52,392 nt of DNA, taken from the NCBI GenBank assembly GCA_003339415.1, contig PDHQ01000243.1, forward strand, positions 1 to 52,392. Direction: 5' to 3'. Both the position numbers and the translations under genes were made by a program. Below the pieces are notes generated by a model. The model had not been told where the DNA came from, made no database searches, and saw only the letters and a list, made by a program, of their open reading frames with translations. Below, piece by piece: positions 11,318-24,040 of this stretch. Each line of letters opens with the position of its first letter. Positions within the stretch are counted from its first letter, which is position 1. This DNA is from Ophiocordyceps camponoti-saundersi (nom. inval.). Its lineage: Eukaryota > Ascomycota > Sordariomycetes > Hypocreales > Ophiocordycipitaceae.

Positions 11318-14300
11318 GAAAAAAATACTCTTAGTAGCGGCCCGCTTAATAATAATATTCCGCGTATTAATATAAAAATACTTAAAAAAACGCTAAAAAA
11401 GATAAGTATAGTAATACTAAAGAAAATTATAAAGATATTAGGCAGTAAGGGCTTAAAATATAAATAATTCGGAATATATCCGTAGGAGATTTATTAATAT
11501 ATTATAAGAATACTAAGTTAAAGTTTGCTAGCGATAATTATCGAAAAAGATAAAGGTAATAAAATATTAAAAAAAGCGTAAAAGCTAAAATTTATAATAA
11601 CTAAGGTAATTAATATAGATAAGGAGATAACTATTTACCTTAAGCTAAAGATAAGTAGTAAAATGCTAAAAAAGGCGTAAAAGCTTATATTTAAAGCTAA
11701 AAATAGCTTAGCTAAGAAATAGCGTATTAAGAGTAAAAAAGGTAAGGCTATTAAGGAGAAAGTAAAGGCGCTAGCTATAAAAAAGGTAGCTAAGGAGGAA
11801 AAGTCTTATATTAGGGTAGAATAAATAGGACGCCTAGCGTTAAAGCGTACTAAGGTTATTAAAAAAATAAAGCTAAAAAAAAAGATTTAAAATAGTAAAA
11901 ATAAGAGTTATAAAACTAATATTAAAATAATATATTAATAAATTATAAAAATTAAGAGTATTAAATTTATAAAAAACTCTAATAAGGAAGATATAATAAT
12001 AGTTAATATAAAGTAGTAAGTAAAGGTAAAAAAGTATTATTCTTATATTAACTTTAATAAGTAAATTAAGAAGCGGTTTTTAAATTAGCTTTTCTTATTA
12101 GAAGAAGATAGTAGCTATTTAATAATAATTAACGCGGCGTTAAAATAATATATATTAGATATAATTACTATAAAAAGTTAAAAGAAAATAAAAATTATAG
12201 CTATAAAATATTATATAAAGAAAATATAATCTATTTTAGCGCTTAGTAAATAAAACTAGCTAAGGTTATCTAAAAGTTAATATTAACTTAGTATAATATT
12301 TATAAAAGCTAAGAAATCGCTATTTAAAACTTAATATAAGAATTATAAGAAAGGTAAATTTAATAAGCTATAAAATAAAAAAATAAGAGGCTATATTTCG
12401 AAAAGTAACTTATTATATAAAATAGTTATAAAAGTAATAATATCTTATAATTAAGATATTTCCGCTATTATATATATAATAATATATAGCTATATTAAGT
12501 AAAAAGTAATATAAAAGTAAGTTACGGCGATTCCTAAAAATTAAAATATATTATATAAAATTTATAATATAATCGCTAAGGAGTTTATTTAATATAAGAA
12601 CGAAAGCTAAATTCCTAATTTAAGGAATACTTTAATATAAAAAACTTAAAGCTAAGTATTATAAAAACTTATTAAAAATACTAATAAAAACTTATTAATA
12701 ACCCGCTTAATAGCTATTATAAAAAAGATTAATATAGCTTAAAAAAAAATAATATAAGAAATATATAACTTAATATTAAATTATATAAATATAATTATAA
12801 AAAAGGTAAAATATACCTATTCGATAAAAACGTAACTATAATATAAAAAGTTCGTAAAACTATTATAAAGGAGTTTAGGAAATATTATATTAAGTAAGTA
12901 ACTAAGGCGGAAAAGTTACCAGAGGTAGCGAAGCTTATTAAAGGCGTGGCCTAAATAAGGAGGAATTAAGACTAAGTTAACGGAGATATAGCGGAAATTA
13001 CGGAAAAGTTTATTAAGATTAAAGAAAAAGAGGATAATATTAATAATAATAAAGCTAACTAGGAGCCGGAAATTAAATATAAAAAGTAAATAAAGTTATC
13101 TAATAATAAAAAAGAGAACGCTAATAAGAGAGAGGTTTATAATAAAAATAACGATAATAATAATAATAATAAGTTTAATAATAAAGATATATTTAAGTAA
13201 AAGATAACTTATACTTATAGCTAAGGTAAGGCGGGGGCGAAAGGAAATAGATATACGAAAAAGTTTAAGAAAATATCTTATTTAAAGTAGGAGAAAATTA
13301 TTTAGTATAATCTTAACTAGTATACTAAGTATTTTTAGTCTTACTTAAAAAAATATATATCTTATATTATTAAAAATAAGATATTTATTATTAAGTATTA
13401 ATATTCTAAAATTAAAGCTTTTAAGTATAATTATTATTAATATAAAAAGGTAACTTATATACTTATTTCTATTAATATATTAAGAAATCGGTTTAATTAC
13501 GTAATAGTAGTAAGGGAGCTATAGTATATTTTTAACGCGATATATTATAAGGCCGGTTATATAACTAAGAAAAATAAGTTAGCTTTATTCGAGTAAGGGA
13601 GACTTAAAATAGCTTAGATCGCCTAGTATTTAGCGGAGTTATTTATAGCGGTATTAACTACTTAAATCTAAGAATATAAGCTTATAAGAATAAATAAAAT
13701 ATCTATTAAAGCTAAAAGGTAATATTAAAGTTTAATATAATAATAATAAGCGCTACTAACTACTAATTATTACGCTTTTAAAATAACTACTTTAAGTAAA
13801 AGCCTATAACCGCTAAAGTCTTATTTTAATAAAAAGGGGTATTTTTAGCTTATAAGAAAAGGAGAACTTATAATAACGTATTAGAAATTATTATTATTAC
13901 TTTATCTTCTCCTAAGGGATAAAAAATATATTAAGTAAGAGGTAGCGCTAGCTTATATACGTAAGCGGATAGAGAGAGTCCTACGTAGCCTTATAGATAA
14001 GAAGTTTAAGCTATAAAGAATATTAATTTATAAATATTTCGATATATACGCTCTATATAGCGATATTAACGCTTATAAATATATTATAGTTAAGAAGATA
14101 AAGCGCGCTATAAAGGCGGAGAAGGCGGCTTAGGAGGAGATAGCGCGAATATTTCGGATTAAGAAAAAGCTACCGATAAGTTAAAAGTTAAGGATAAAAT
14201 ATACTTATAATAAAAATAAAAAAGATAAGGATATTCGATAAGTTTATTAATTTAAATAAAATAAGAAGGCGCGATAAAAGTAAATATAAAAGTAAATAAG

Positions 14301-14345
14301 GTAGAAGGTATATAAATAAGTAAATAAGGTAAGTATATAAATTTA
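11318..14345 (+). pseudogene. Extra ORF-like region antisense to the Gypsy pol, lysine-rich
   Basis: On the + strand, opposite to pol, several long frames are interrupted mainly by TAA/TAG, which RIP makes from CAA, CAG and TGG. The decoded stretches are rich in Lys and Glu (around 11690-11880). Near 13390-13450 the spacing of RIP-convertible Tyr codons would fit a cysteine cluster (pairs about three residues apart). The strand is purine-rich, as coding strands usually are. Frame continuity over the whole span is not certain. It could be a captured host gene, an element-specific extra ORF, or another element inserted here, although no inner LTR or TSD was seen. The function is unknown. Confidence 0.4.
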
Positions 14346-14599
14346 AAAAAATTATATTTTTTTATATTTCTTTATTATTTTCTAGAATTTATTACTAAGT
14401 TATAATATATTTATTATATTATTAATATTAACCTATTAATTATACTCTAATAGCTATTTTTTCTATTTAATTAAAAAGTAAACTTTACTATTTAATATTC
14501 TTTAGCTTTTAACTTCTTAAATTTCCTATTCCTTATTATCCTCCTCTAAGTTTAATATAAGGAGAGAGGCGGATAAGTTTTAGGGATTTCGGAGGTGCT

Positions 14600-16500
14600 A
14601 AAGTTTAATAAGAGAGATATAAAAAATATTATAAAGATAGGCGTATTTCGTAAGTAATATAAGGCGGTACGCTTAGGAGCTGATTTTCTAAAAAACGCAA
14701 AATAGTTCTATATAATAAGGTAAAAGTTTCTTTTTCTTACTTTTAAATTTAATATTCTTAGTTAAGAGGCTTATTAGATTACCTATTTTAAGTACTAAAA
14801 ATATATAGTTTTTATTATAATACTTTACTTATTTTTCGGTAGCGTATTTTTAATAATTCGCTAGGTATTAGCGTAGATTTACTATTTTATTAATTCTAGC
14901 TTTAGCCTTAGGGTTTACTTTTAGAGGAGTATCCGCGGAAATATAAAATTCTAAGTAATAACTATAAAATACCTTATTAGGTAAGATTCCTATTATTAAG
15001 TACTTTACGTTATTAATCGTAAATTAAGTAACTAGTAATAGTTAAGGCTATAATATACGTTTATTATTAGTAAAATAATAAAGGTAGTATTATACTACTT
15101 AGTTTATTTATTCTATTTACTTATTAGTTTAGGGGTAAAATATAATTAATAATTATCTCTTAATTTTAGATAGAAAATAAAGGTCTAACTAGAAATAACT
15201 AGTAAATAAGCTATTTTTATTAAATACGATACCTTATAAAAGGCTATAATAAAATTTTACCTTTTAGTAAAAAAGCTTAGCTAAGTCCTTTACCTTAATT
15301 ATATCTAAAACTAAAAATAAGAGCGAAAACTTCGTAAATTAATTAACGATTATAAAAATATTATTAACTTATTTATTTAGCTATATAAACTTTAGTAAAT
15401 TAGTAATAAAGTTTAGAGATAGTTTAGCTTATAATTATAATAGAATTAGTAACGAATTTAATTTATTATATAAGTAATATTTTTAGGGAGTAACCCCTTA
15501 GTAAATTTAATAGGACCTAATATAAAATTTAATATTTTTATATATTACCTCTTAGTAGAATTTCCTAGTAAGGAGGTCCTAGGTGCGTTCTATATTAAAG
15601 TAACCTATTAATAAGTTATTATAGTATATTAATAGTAGTTTTTACTTTAAAGCCGCTTCTTATAGTACTATAATATAATCCTTTTAATAAATAAGATTAT
15701 TAGAGTTAACTATTTAAGAACCTTACTTTCTATATTAAGTTTTATTAAGCTTAGTAGCTTTTTAGCGTTATAGCTAGAGATTTTCGCCTTAACTTCGCTA
15801 TAATAAAGTAAAAAGGGAAGCTAATATATTAAGCTTTAAGGGGTATTTTTACGCTATTACCTTTTTTAGGGTCTAGCCCTTAAAGCGTTAAGTTAAGCTT
15901 AAGGTTATTAAAACTTAATATAAAAAATATATAGCTATTTTAAAGTAAGGGTTTTAATAATTAGTTTAGTCTAACGCTATTATATACTTAATATATAATA
16001 TATTATTAACTATTTTCTTATATAGAGTATCTAACTTTTTTATTATCGGGCTTACTTTAAATATATATTATAGTTTTCTCGAAAAGCTATTAGTAAGGTT
16101 ATTATAGCCTAGCTTATAAAAGATATAAAAATTAAAAAATAATAAGTAAATTACCTAATATTATTAATAATAGTTTAAATTTAATTATTATATAATTAAC
16201 CGTAAGTTTAAGTAATCTAAGATTACCTTAACTAGGAATATCGATCTTTTTATATAATAGCGCTAATACTTAAAAAATTTAACGATAGCGAAAAATTTTT
16301 TTTTAGCTATTATATAGTAAACTTTAGAGCTATTAAACTTCTATAACTAATAAGCGATAATAAGATATTATCCTTAATTATCGTATTATAAGAAAATATT
16401 AGCTATAATAAAGTTTAATATATCTATCTTAATATATATTTACTTTTTAAAATTAAAATATATAAATAGTAAGGCTTTAGCGAATACCTTCTTAAGTTTT
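14600..16500 (-). pseudogene. Gypsy integrase and RNase H region, broken
   Basis: The reverse strand at about 15300-15430 gives a degenerate integrase core with the S-NFIT-LLK and N-IFIIV order seen in Ty3/Gypsy integrases. RNase H is expected between this and the RT box at 16875-16900, but I could not assign its residues. RIP stops occur throughout. The exact limits are approximate. Confidence 0.65.
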
Positions 16501-16859
16501 AAAAAAGCTAACTATTAAAGTAAGTTAAGTTTATATTAATTAAGTTTCTTACTATTTTTACTCCTTTTAAGTATATTAGTTAAGGGAGCGATAATATTAA
16601 AATAGCGAGGAATAAAATACTAGTAATAGTTATAGAAATTTAGGAAAACTTAAAAGTTATAAAAAAAATATAGCTCCTTTTAGTTTATAATAGCTTAAAT
16701 CTTTTTAAGGTTTATTAAGATATTATATATATTTATAATATATCTAAGAAACTTAACCGCTTTTTTATAGAAAATATATTTAGTAATATTTATATATAAG
16801 TTAGCTTCTTAGAATTTCGCTAAAATCTTATAAAAATATTAAGTATAATTTTTTATTAT

Positions 16860-17600
16860 TTTAAAATAAATTAAGATATTATTTAAATAGATAATATAGA
16901 TAATATTTACTAAAATTCTAAATATTTAATTAATATAATATTAGAAAGTTATTAAGGTATTTATAAAACTAAATAAAATAACTAGATATTTAAAATAGCT
17001 ATATCGTAAATAAAAAGCTATTTTCTATTTATTACTTTTCTTAATATAAATACGATAATAAGTATATTAAAGGTTAATCTTAGAGAAAATTATTACGCCT
17101 TAAACTTAATCTATAATCTCCGAAATAAGGGGGAAAAGGTAATAATTCTTAATTATTATTTTATTAAAACCTTAATAGTTTATATAAAGTTATAATTCCC
17201 TATTTTTCTTTAAAACGAAAAAGATAGGAGCGCTACTAAGGCTTTAGGATTCTTAAATCTAACTTTTTTTAAAAATATTATTAAGGTATTCCTAAAAAAC
17301 CTTAAGTTCGGTTTAGGAGAGAGGGTAAATAGGACCTTAAGGAGGTGCGGCGTTATTAACTAAGTTAATAGCGTAAATAGCGTCCTTCTTATTTAGAAAA
17401 ATTAATATTTTTAATTTAGAAAATATATTTTTAAATCTAGTAAGAGTTAGTAGTAATTTAACTTTTATTATTAAAGGTAGCTTTAAGTTTTTTTTATTTA
17501 TAAAAAAAGGAGGTATTAAGTTTAATATAACTTAAAAAATATAAAAGTATTATTTTATTTCTTATATAAATTCTTCTATATTAAGGAGGTAAGCTTATAA
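16860..17600 (-). pseudogene. Gypsy reverse transcriptase, broken
   Basis: The minus strand from about 17060 to 16870 carries the canonical RT succession: AYYRI-IKK, KIAFYLRYSYFKYLV, then LFSFINTLITF (originally PFGLTNAPATFQ) and finally YIIYLNNILIYF at about 16875-16910. Every change from consensus is explained by C-to-T or G-to-A. The N-terminal RT part and the protease should lie at higher coordinates. The limits given are approximate. Confidence 0.8.
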
Positions 17601-19254
17601 TAATTAGGATAACTTATATTATTATTTATAAATATCTAAGAATAAGTAAATTTATTTAGTTACTAAGGTAAATATCTTTAAAATAATAAGGTTATTATTT
17701 ACTACTATATTAAGGATATTAAAGTAGTAATAGACTAGGGTCTTTTTAGTGCTATCTATATTATAAAATATAACCGATATTTCCTATAATTTATTAACTA
17801 GTATATATTTACTAATTCCTTTTACTAAAAGTAAAAGATTATTATTTAAAAGTAATAGTAAATATTATCTTACGAAAAAAAGGTAAATAAAATTAATTTC
17901 GCTATAAATATTAAATTCGACGAAGACTAAAAAGGGGGTAAATCTTATTTAGAAAGTACTAGAAATCTTAAAAGTTTCTACTATTAAGGATATTAGTAAA
18001 GGGACTTTTATATTAACGTTTTTAAGTTTTTTAAAAACTTCTTAGATAAACTAGCTTAGGTTTATTTAGCTTTCGTAGCCTTTATTTTCTCTAAGTACTT
18101 TAAATAGTAATTAGATTCCTTATAGCTTTTTTTTTTATAATAAGAATAAGTTTAAATATCTTATTTCTAGTTAGATAAATTTATCTTATTCTTAGTCTTT
18201 TTAGAATAGGGATTATTATATATATTATAAAGTTTAGATAATCCGTTATAATAATAATAGCCTATACTAAAATTAGTTTATTAGTATTTTATTAATTTAT
18301 CGTAATAATATCGGTATAATTTACTTAGATTAAAATTTTAAATCTATTATATTAGTAAAACTATTTCTTTATAGTTAAGGGTATCTAGCTAATATTATTC
18401 TAAGATTTTAGTATATAGCTAAGGAAATAATTAGGAGAAATAATTAAAAGTAAGTTTCTTAAAAAGATAAGCGTTAAAATATTTTTCTAAGCTTTTTAAG
18501 TAAATATAAAAGTTATAAAGCGTTTAGTTATCTTATTACTTAGTATTTTAAAAAATAACTATTATTATTATTATTTAATTTTTAAGGTTTTTAAGAAAAT
18601 AATATAATTATTTTTTAAATATAAGCTAATTATTTATAAGTTAAGTTTATTCCTTAATAAATAAGCTATATTTATAAGATTTTTAATATATATAAAGATT
18701 TAGGTATATATTATCTAAAGCTTTAAAAATCTTATTTTTATTTTTATAATATTTTTTAGAAGCTATAAGGAAAAAATCTTTAAAGTCCTTAAGCTAATTT
18801 TAGTATTTCTAAGTTATAAGTTATTTTTTTAATTTAATAATATTCGAAAATTTAATATTTTTATCTTAGCTAAAATCTAATATCGATAAGTAGCGCTTAT
18901 GCTAGGAACTTATAGCTAAGTTAGCGGGGTTTCCTTTAAAAATTAAAATATCCTAAAAATTATTAATTCCTTATTTTCGGAGGAAGTTAATAATAAAATT
19001 CCGGAATATCTTTTCTTAAGAAGTAAGATTATATTAAGCGGCTTTTAGGGTTTTAATAGGGGGGGCTATATTAGTTTAAGCCGGATAGTCCGAAAAAAGA
19101 GTAAAGGAGATATCTAAGGAACGGTCCTTTGCTTACGGAGGTTAGTTTTAAAAGCGAGTCGTATAAGGTATAATAAAGCGTATAAGAATTAGTACTAAGT
19201 TAAAAAAGATAAATCTAAGCTAAAAGTAAATATTTTTATAAGAAAAATTAAAGT
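17601..19254 (-). pseudogene. Gypsy gag/protease region, by position
   Basis: This lies between the 5' LTR (19255-19665 on the minus strand) and RT, where gag and protease sit in Gypsy elements. A less mutated pocket with CpG and CpA is at 18880-19160. No zinc knuckle or protease active site could be read with confidence. Confidence 0.45.
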
Positions 19255-19665
19255 TATAAGGGAAGCCTATATTAAATATACTAAAAAAAAGAAATAGCGA
19301 TAATTAAGTTAGAAAAGAGAAAAATAAGTATATAAGTATAAATTATAAAAATTTATTTTAAAAATTATATTAAGAGTAAAGCTAATTCTTACCGAATTAT
19401 AATACTAGAAATTATTATAAACTATATATAAGGGGATTATAACTTAAGGGTAAATTCCTTATAATATAAACTATAACTCCTAGGGTCTTATTTAGGACCT
19501 TAGCGTAATTTAAAGACTTGCCTTTTATATCTAACTATTCTATTATAACTAGAAATATATTATATATCTTCTAACTAGTTTCGGTATCGTATCGTAATAG
19601 CTTTATAATACTTACGTAACCTTATAATTATTCTTTATATATAGTTATCTTATAACTTTGTTATA
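19255..19665 (-). repeat. Gypsy LTR, right copy (411 bp)
   Basis: Pairs with 10556-10967. It starts TATAAGGGAAGCCTATAT, ends CTTTGTTATA and is followed by the target duplication GATAT. Confidence 0.87.
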
Positions 19666-19670
19666 GATAT

Positions 19671-21035
19671 AATAAATTAAATTATCTAGCCCTTTTTACT
19701 TACTACTTTATAAAGGAAAAGAGAGGCTATAATATTCTTTATAAGATAAATTTATTATTTATTTAAGTTAAGTTTATAGCTTATATCGCCTAAGCTTATA
19801 ATTTAAAAATTTCTATTATTTTAATAAATTATAAGAAAGCCCTTTTTATTAAGGCTTTTTAAAATAATATAATATTTAAAAATATTAAAATTTAATTTAC
19901 CTTTTTAATATATATATATTAAAACAGTTATATAAAAAAACTAGGGGGTATTATAACTTATATAGCTACTTACCTCCTTATATAATTAAGCTACTTTTAT
20001 AATATATAGCTAATAGCTATATAAATAGCTATTTACTTTTTTAATAAAATACCTTATAAAGTAAATAAAAAAGTAATAATATAGTTAATTAAGCGGAAGC
20101 TTTATTAGCTTAAAACTTATAATTTTTAATAAAAAGGCTATCTATAAAATTATCTTATTTAAAACCTAAAATATATTAAGGCTTATAATTATAAGGCGTT
20201 TCTTATAATAAAGAAAATAGTAAAAAGCTTTTAAGGTAAATTTAATTTAAAAGCTTATATTAGCTATTTAGCTAATATTACTTTTTCCTTATAATATTTA
20301 ATCTAAGTACTTTTTTAAAAAAGCACTCCTATATTAGTATTTTCTTTATAACTTTTAATAAAAAGGTTTTCTATAGCTAAGATTATTAAAATAACCCCTA
20401 ACTTAAAAAAGCTCTTTATTAAGTCTCTCTTATTAAAAATATAAAAAAAAAGTAAATTAAAATAAGGCTTTTAAGGCCTTATAATTTAAGAAGCTTATAA
20501 TATATAACTTATCTAATAATAACTTTTAAATATAGGAAATATCGGAAAACGCGTTTTTAAGCCTTTTTAATTAATCTAGCGTTAAAAAGCGGAATTTAAG
20601 TTATTTTAGTACTAATTTATATAATCTTTTAACTAAAAAGGCGGAAATAGCCTTTTATACCCTTATAACTCCTAACTCTTTTAAACTTATAAAAAACTCA
20701 GCTTTTATAATTACTTAAGCCTTAGTTAATAAGCCTTATTAAAATTATTTACTAAAACCTTTTTTTATATATAAAAGGGCGTATAGTAAGCTTAATAAAA
20801 CTTAGTAGCTAAAAGTAATATATATTAAGCTAAGATAAATAAAAGATTATAAAATAGCTAAAAAAATCTTTTTAACTATTATATCTTAAAAGTAGCAGTT
20901 AATAAACTTTAAATAAGTTATTATTTATAAGTTTAACTTATAAAGCTTCCTTAATAAATATAAAGCTTAAGTTATTATATATAAAAATAAATAGCTTTTA
21001 AATAAACTATTTATCTACGCTTATATATTAATAAT
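19671..21035 (+). pseudogene. Copia integrase C-terminus and start of RT, broken
   Basis: The frame resumes directly after the Gypsy target duplication. The + strand shows the integrase catalytic end (QNSYIKKLGGIITYIATYLL near 19920) followed by AIYFFNKIPYK, the usual Copia AVYLLNR-P-K region. From about 20900 it enters the RT N-terminus (KYKAQVIICKN, then FTYAYILI, originally the KARLVARG and TYAPVLIIR blocks). The RT is then cut by short-LTR element B at 21036. Stops are RIP-type TAA/TAG. Confidence 0.75.
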
Positions 21036-21245
21036 TATAAGAAATTAGTTTATAACTAATTATAACTAGATAAGGGGGATTATAGCGGATATATCTAGGT
21101 TTTCCTAATAGCGCTTAGTTATCGCGCGGGGTATATAGCTAGCTTAGGAGGGGGGCTTCTCTCCCCTCTCCTTCCTCTTTTTAATAGCTTTAATTATAAC
21201 TTTACTTTAGCTTACTTCTATAATCGCTTTAGTAATATTATTATA
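21036..21245 (+). repeat. 5' LTR of element B (210 bp)
   Basis: Same family as 3308-3517. It starts TATAAGAAATTAG and ends ATTATTATA. The target duplication ATAAT precedes it. Confidence 0.87.
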
Positions 21246-22600
21246 TTAATTAAAGCTCCTCTTACCGCTAACCGAATATAAGAGTAAGATTTTAATATAG
21301 AATACCGTTAAATTTTACTTATATTAAAGCTATTTTTAGCTTATTTTAGCCTAGACTCTTAGCTAGCTATTATATATATTAAATTTATAATTAATAAAGC
21401 CGTAATTAAGAAGCCTAAGTCCTAATTTTACTATATTTTTTCTTATCTTAGTACCTTCTAGTAAATATTCTTTCTATACGTTATTATAGCTATAAATTTT
21501 TCTTACTAGCTTAAAGCTTTTTTAGCGTATATTTTAAACTTTTTAGGAAAAGTTATAAAAAGCGCTAAGTAAGTTTTTCCTTAGTTAAGATATATTAGGG
21601 GCTATTAAAGCCCCTTAAAGAATACGTTATAAGGTAAGAATATACTTTTTTCGAAGCTAGATTATTAAACTAATCTAATTACGCTAGGATTATTTTACTT
21701 TTATTTAAGCTATATAAGGAGCTATAAGAGCGCTTAGATTATAAGAATTAGCTTATAATATACGCGGCCTTCGCTAGCTTTTTTTAAGGCTTTAATAAAA
21801 TATTTAGTTCTAGGAATATTCTTAATATATTAGTTAATTTACCGCCCCCTTTTTTTACTAACCTAATAAATATTATATTTATATAATTTTATTTTAGTAT
21901 TATTAAGCGCTAGCTTTATTATTAATATAATTAAATTAGTTATTTTAAGCGTAATTATCTAAAACTTTATAAGTAAATAAGGATATTAAAATTAGGGCTT
22001 TCTATAAGCGAAGTAAAGTAGTTAAAAGTAAATTTAAAATATTTTAATTAAGGGGATAATAAGTAAGGAGGGATAAGTATACGCTAAATATTATAGCTTA
22101 AGTAATTTCTAGCTTTATTATATTACTTTATATAAGGATAATTTATACGTAGCTTAGGTATATAAATTTATTAATAAATATATACCGTAATTATATTACG
22201 CCTTAGCTTATAAATTAACGCTAGTAATATATAATAATAAATATATAGCTAGCTTTACTAATTATTATAATTAAGGTATTCTCTAAGCTTCTTATAATTA
22301 GTATAATATTATCTAATCTTATATATTAGCTATATAAGTAAGTTTTTACTATTAGTATATAAGTTTATTAATTCTTACTTTAAGCGGTATTATAATTCTA
22401 AGCTTATTAGAATTTTCCTTATAAAAATCGGAGTTTAATTCCTTAAGCTATAAGGGAGCTTTTCCGCCCTCTTATCCTTATTTTTACGGAGGCTATTAGG
22501 CTATTAGCTAGGGATTATATAAAATATCTTATTAGCGTAATAGTACGTAATTTTTCTATCCTACGCTCTTACCTCTTTAGCTAGCTTAAGGAGGGGGCTA

Positions 22601-22810
22601 TATAAGGGATTAGTTTATAACTAATTATAGCTAGATAGGGGGGATTATAGCGGATATATCTAAGTTTTCCCGATAGCGCTTAGTTATCACGTGGGGTATA
22701 TAGCTAGCTTAGGAGGGGGGCTTCTCTCCCCTCTCTTTCCTCTTTTCGATAGCTTTAATTATAACTTTACTTTAGCTTACTTTTATAGTTACTTTAGTAA
22801 TACTATTATA
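22601..22810 (+). repeat. 3' LTR of element B (210 bp)
   Basis: Starts TATAAGGGATTAG and ends TACTATTATA. It is preceded by a polypurine tract and followed by ATAAT. Confidence 0.87.
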
Positions 22811-22815
22811 ATAAT

Positions 22816-24040
22816 ATATATATTTAAGCTTCTTATAGCTTTTATAGTATATTTTAACTTTAAAGCTTATTAATATAATTTTATAAATATATTTTATAAG
22901 AATAATTTTAATAAAAAGATTTATTATAAAATACCCCTTAGCTTTAATATACTAAGTAAAGCTTAAAAGCTAAACAAGGCCTTATATAAGCTTTAACGCT
23001 CCTTTTTACTTTAATATAAATTACTTATTATTTAGCTAATAAAATAAAGCTTTAAATTTATTTTTAAAAACTTTTACGTTATAATAAATAGGAAGATTAT
23101 TATTTTCTTCTATATTAATAACTTTATAGCTTTATTTAGGAAAAATTAAAAAACTAAATATATTAATTTTTAAAAAGTTATTAAGAAAGCTTTTTAAATT
23201 AAAAATCTTAGGGACCTTTATTAGTTCCTAAATATTAAAATTATTAGGGATAAGGCTAATAAGCGCTTATTCCTAAGTTAGAAGTTTTACGTTTTAAAAA
23301 TTATAATAAAATTTAAAAGGCTTTTAGGAAAGAAAACTTAGCCTTAGCTAATAATATTTAAGAAAATCCCTTCTTTTAAGGGAGAAATAATAACTAAAAA
23401 TATTAAGCGATATAAGCTATTATTAATAACTTAATATACGCTATAATTATTACTTAAGCGGATATTATATTCGCTATTAGCTACTTAATATAAAGTTTTA
23501 TAAATTTTAGCTTTTAATATTTTTAATTTATAATCTAAATTATAAAATTCTTTTATAACTCTTAAAACTTTTTAATTAGCTATAATAATAATAATTTATT
23601 TATTATAGCTATATTAAATATTTTATTTAGTAATAATTATAATTATAAAAATATAAAAAGCTTTATTATTTAAGTTTTTAAAAATATAGTTTTTTTTAAA
23701 TTTAGGAAATAAAATATTATAATAATTTTATTTATTAAGGTAAAATTCCTTACTTTTTCTTATATTATAAAAAAAGTTTAAGCTTTTAAAAAGCTTTATA
23801 AAAAAGTTAAATTTAAGCTTTCCTAAAATATTATAATTTATTATAATAACTTTTAAATTATTAAGCTAATTATAAAAAAGAATTTAAAGCTAAAAATAAA
23901 GCTTCTTTATATTAATATTTATTTATATTAATTATAATAAGAAGTTTAATCTAGCTATATAAAGATTAGCTAAATTAAAATATTTAATATAATAGCGAAT
24001 AGCTTAATAAAGCTACTTTAAAGGGAGAAATTCCGTATTT
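22816..24040 (+). pseudogene. Copia reverse transcriptase (rest) and RNase H, broken
   Basis: The RT continues after element B. It shows FKLLIAFIVYFNFKA, then KIYYKIPLSFN (originally KMPLGF), KLNKALYKL (originally KALYGL) and the catalytic box IIIFFYINNFIALF at about 23090-23130, which is YVDDFI before RIP. Then come a LRDLYQFLNIKIIRD block and LFLSQKFYV, both typical of Copia RT. RNase H near 23720-24040 ends with IKLI, the KLKIKLLYINIYLY string (KTKHIDIHHHW type) and IANSLIKLL, matching the usual LTKLL end of Copia pol. Confidence 0.82.

Larger units (their letters stand above)
10556..19665 (-). mobile_element. Ty3/Gypsy LTR retrotransposon, 9.1 kb
   Basis: Two direct LTRs (10556-10967 and 19255-19665) are flanked by GATAT (10551-10555 and 19666-19670). 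Pol reads on the minus strand. The RT block near 16870-17060 keeps the order (AY-R---K---K-AF-RY---EYLV) and the degenerate catalytic box read as YLNNILIYF, which is YLDDILIYS after allowing for RIP. The integrase core around 15300-15430 keeps the SLNFITNLLK-like and VNNIFIIVN-like strings typical of Gypsy integrases. The element is larger than the usual 6-7 kb because about 3.3 kb between integrase and the left LTR carries an extra ORF-like region on the opposite strand. It interrupts the host Copia upstream of its integrase C-terminal region. Confidence 0.88.
21036..22810 (+). mobile_element. Short LTR retroelement copy B (non-autonomous)
   Basis: Complete 1775-bp copy: LTRs 21036-21245 and 22601-22810, interior 21246-22600, flanked by ATAAT at 21031-21035 and 22811-22815. 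The tract GGAGGGGGCTA sits just before the right LTR. It is inserted within the RT of the host Copia, whose reading frame resumes right after the target duplication. The 60-codon open frame at 22691-22873 starts in this LTR and reads out into the Copia RT, so it is not a gene. Confidence 0.9.

Noticed and set aside
22691..22873. 60-codon open frame in AT-rich DNA
   Set aside because: It starts in the 3' LTR of element B and runs through the target duplication into the host Copia RT. The last 20 or so codons are RT remnant. It is not an independent gene.
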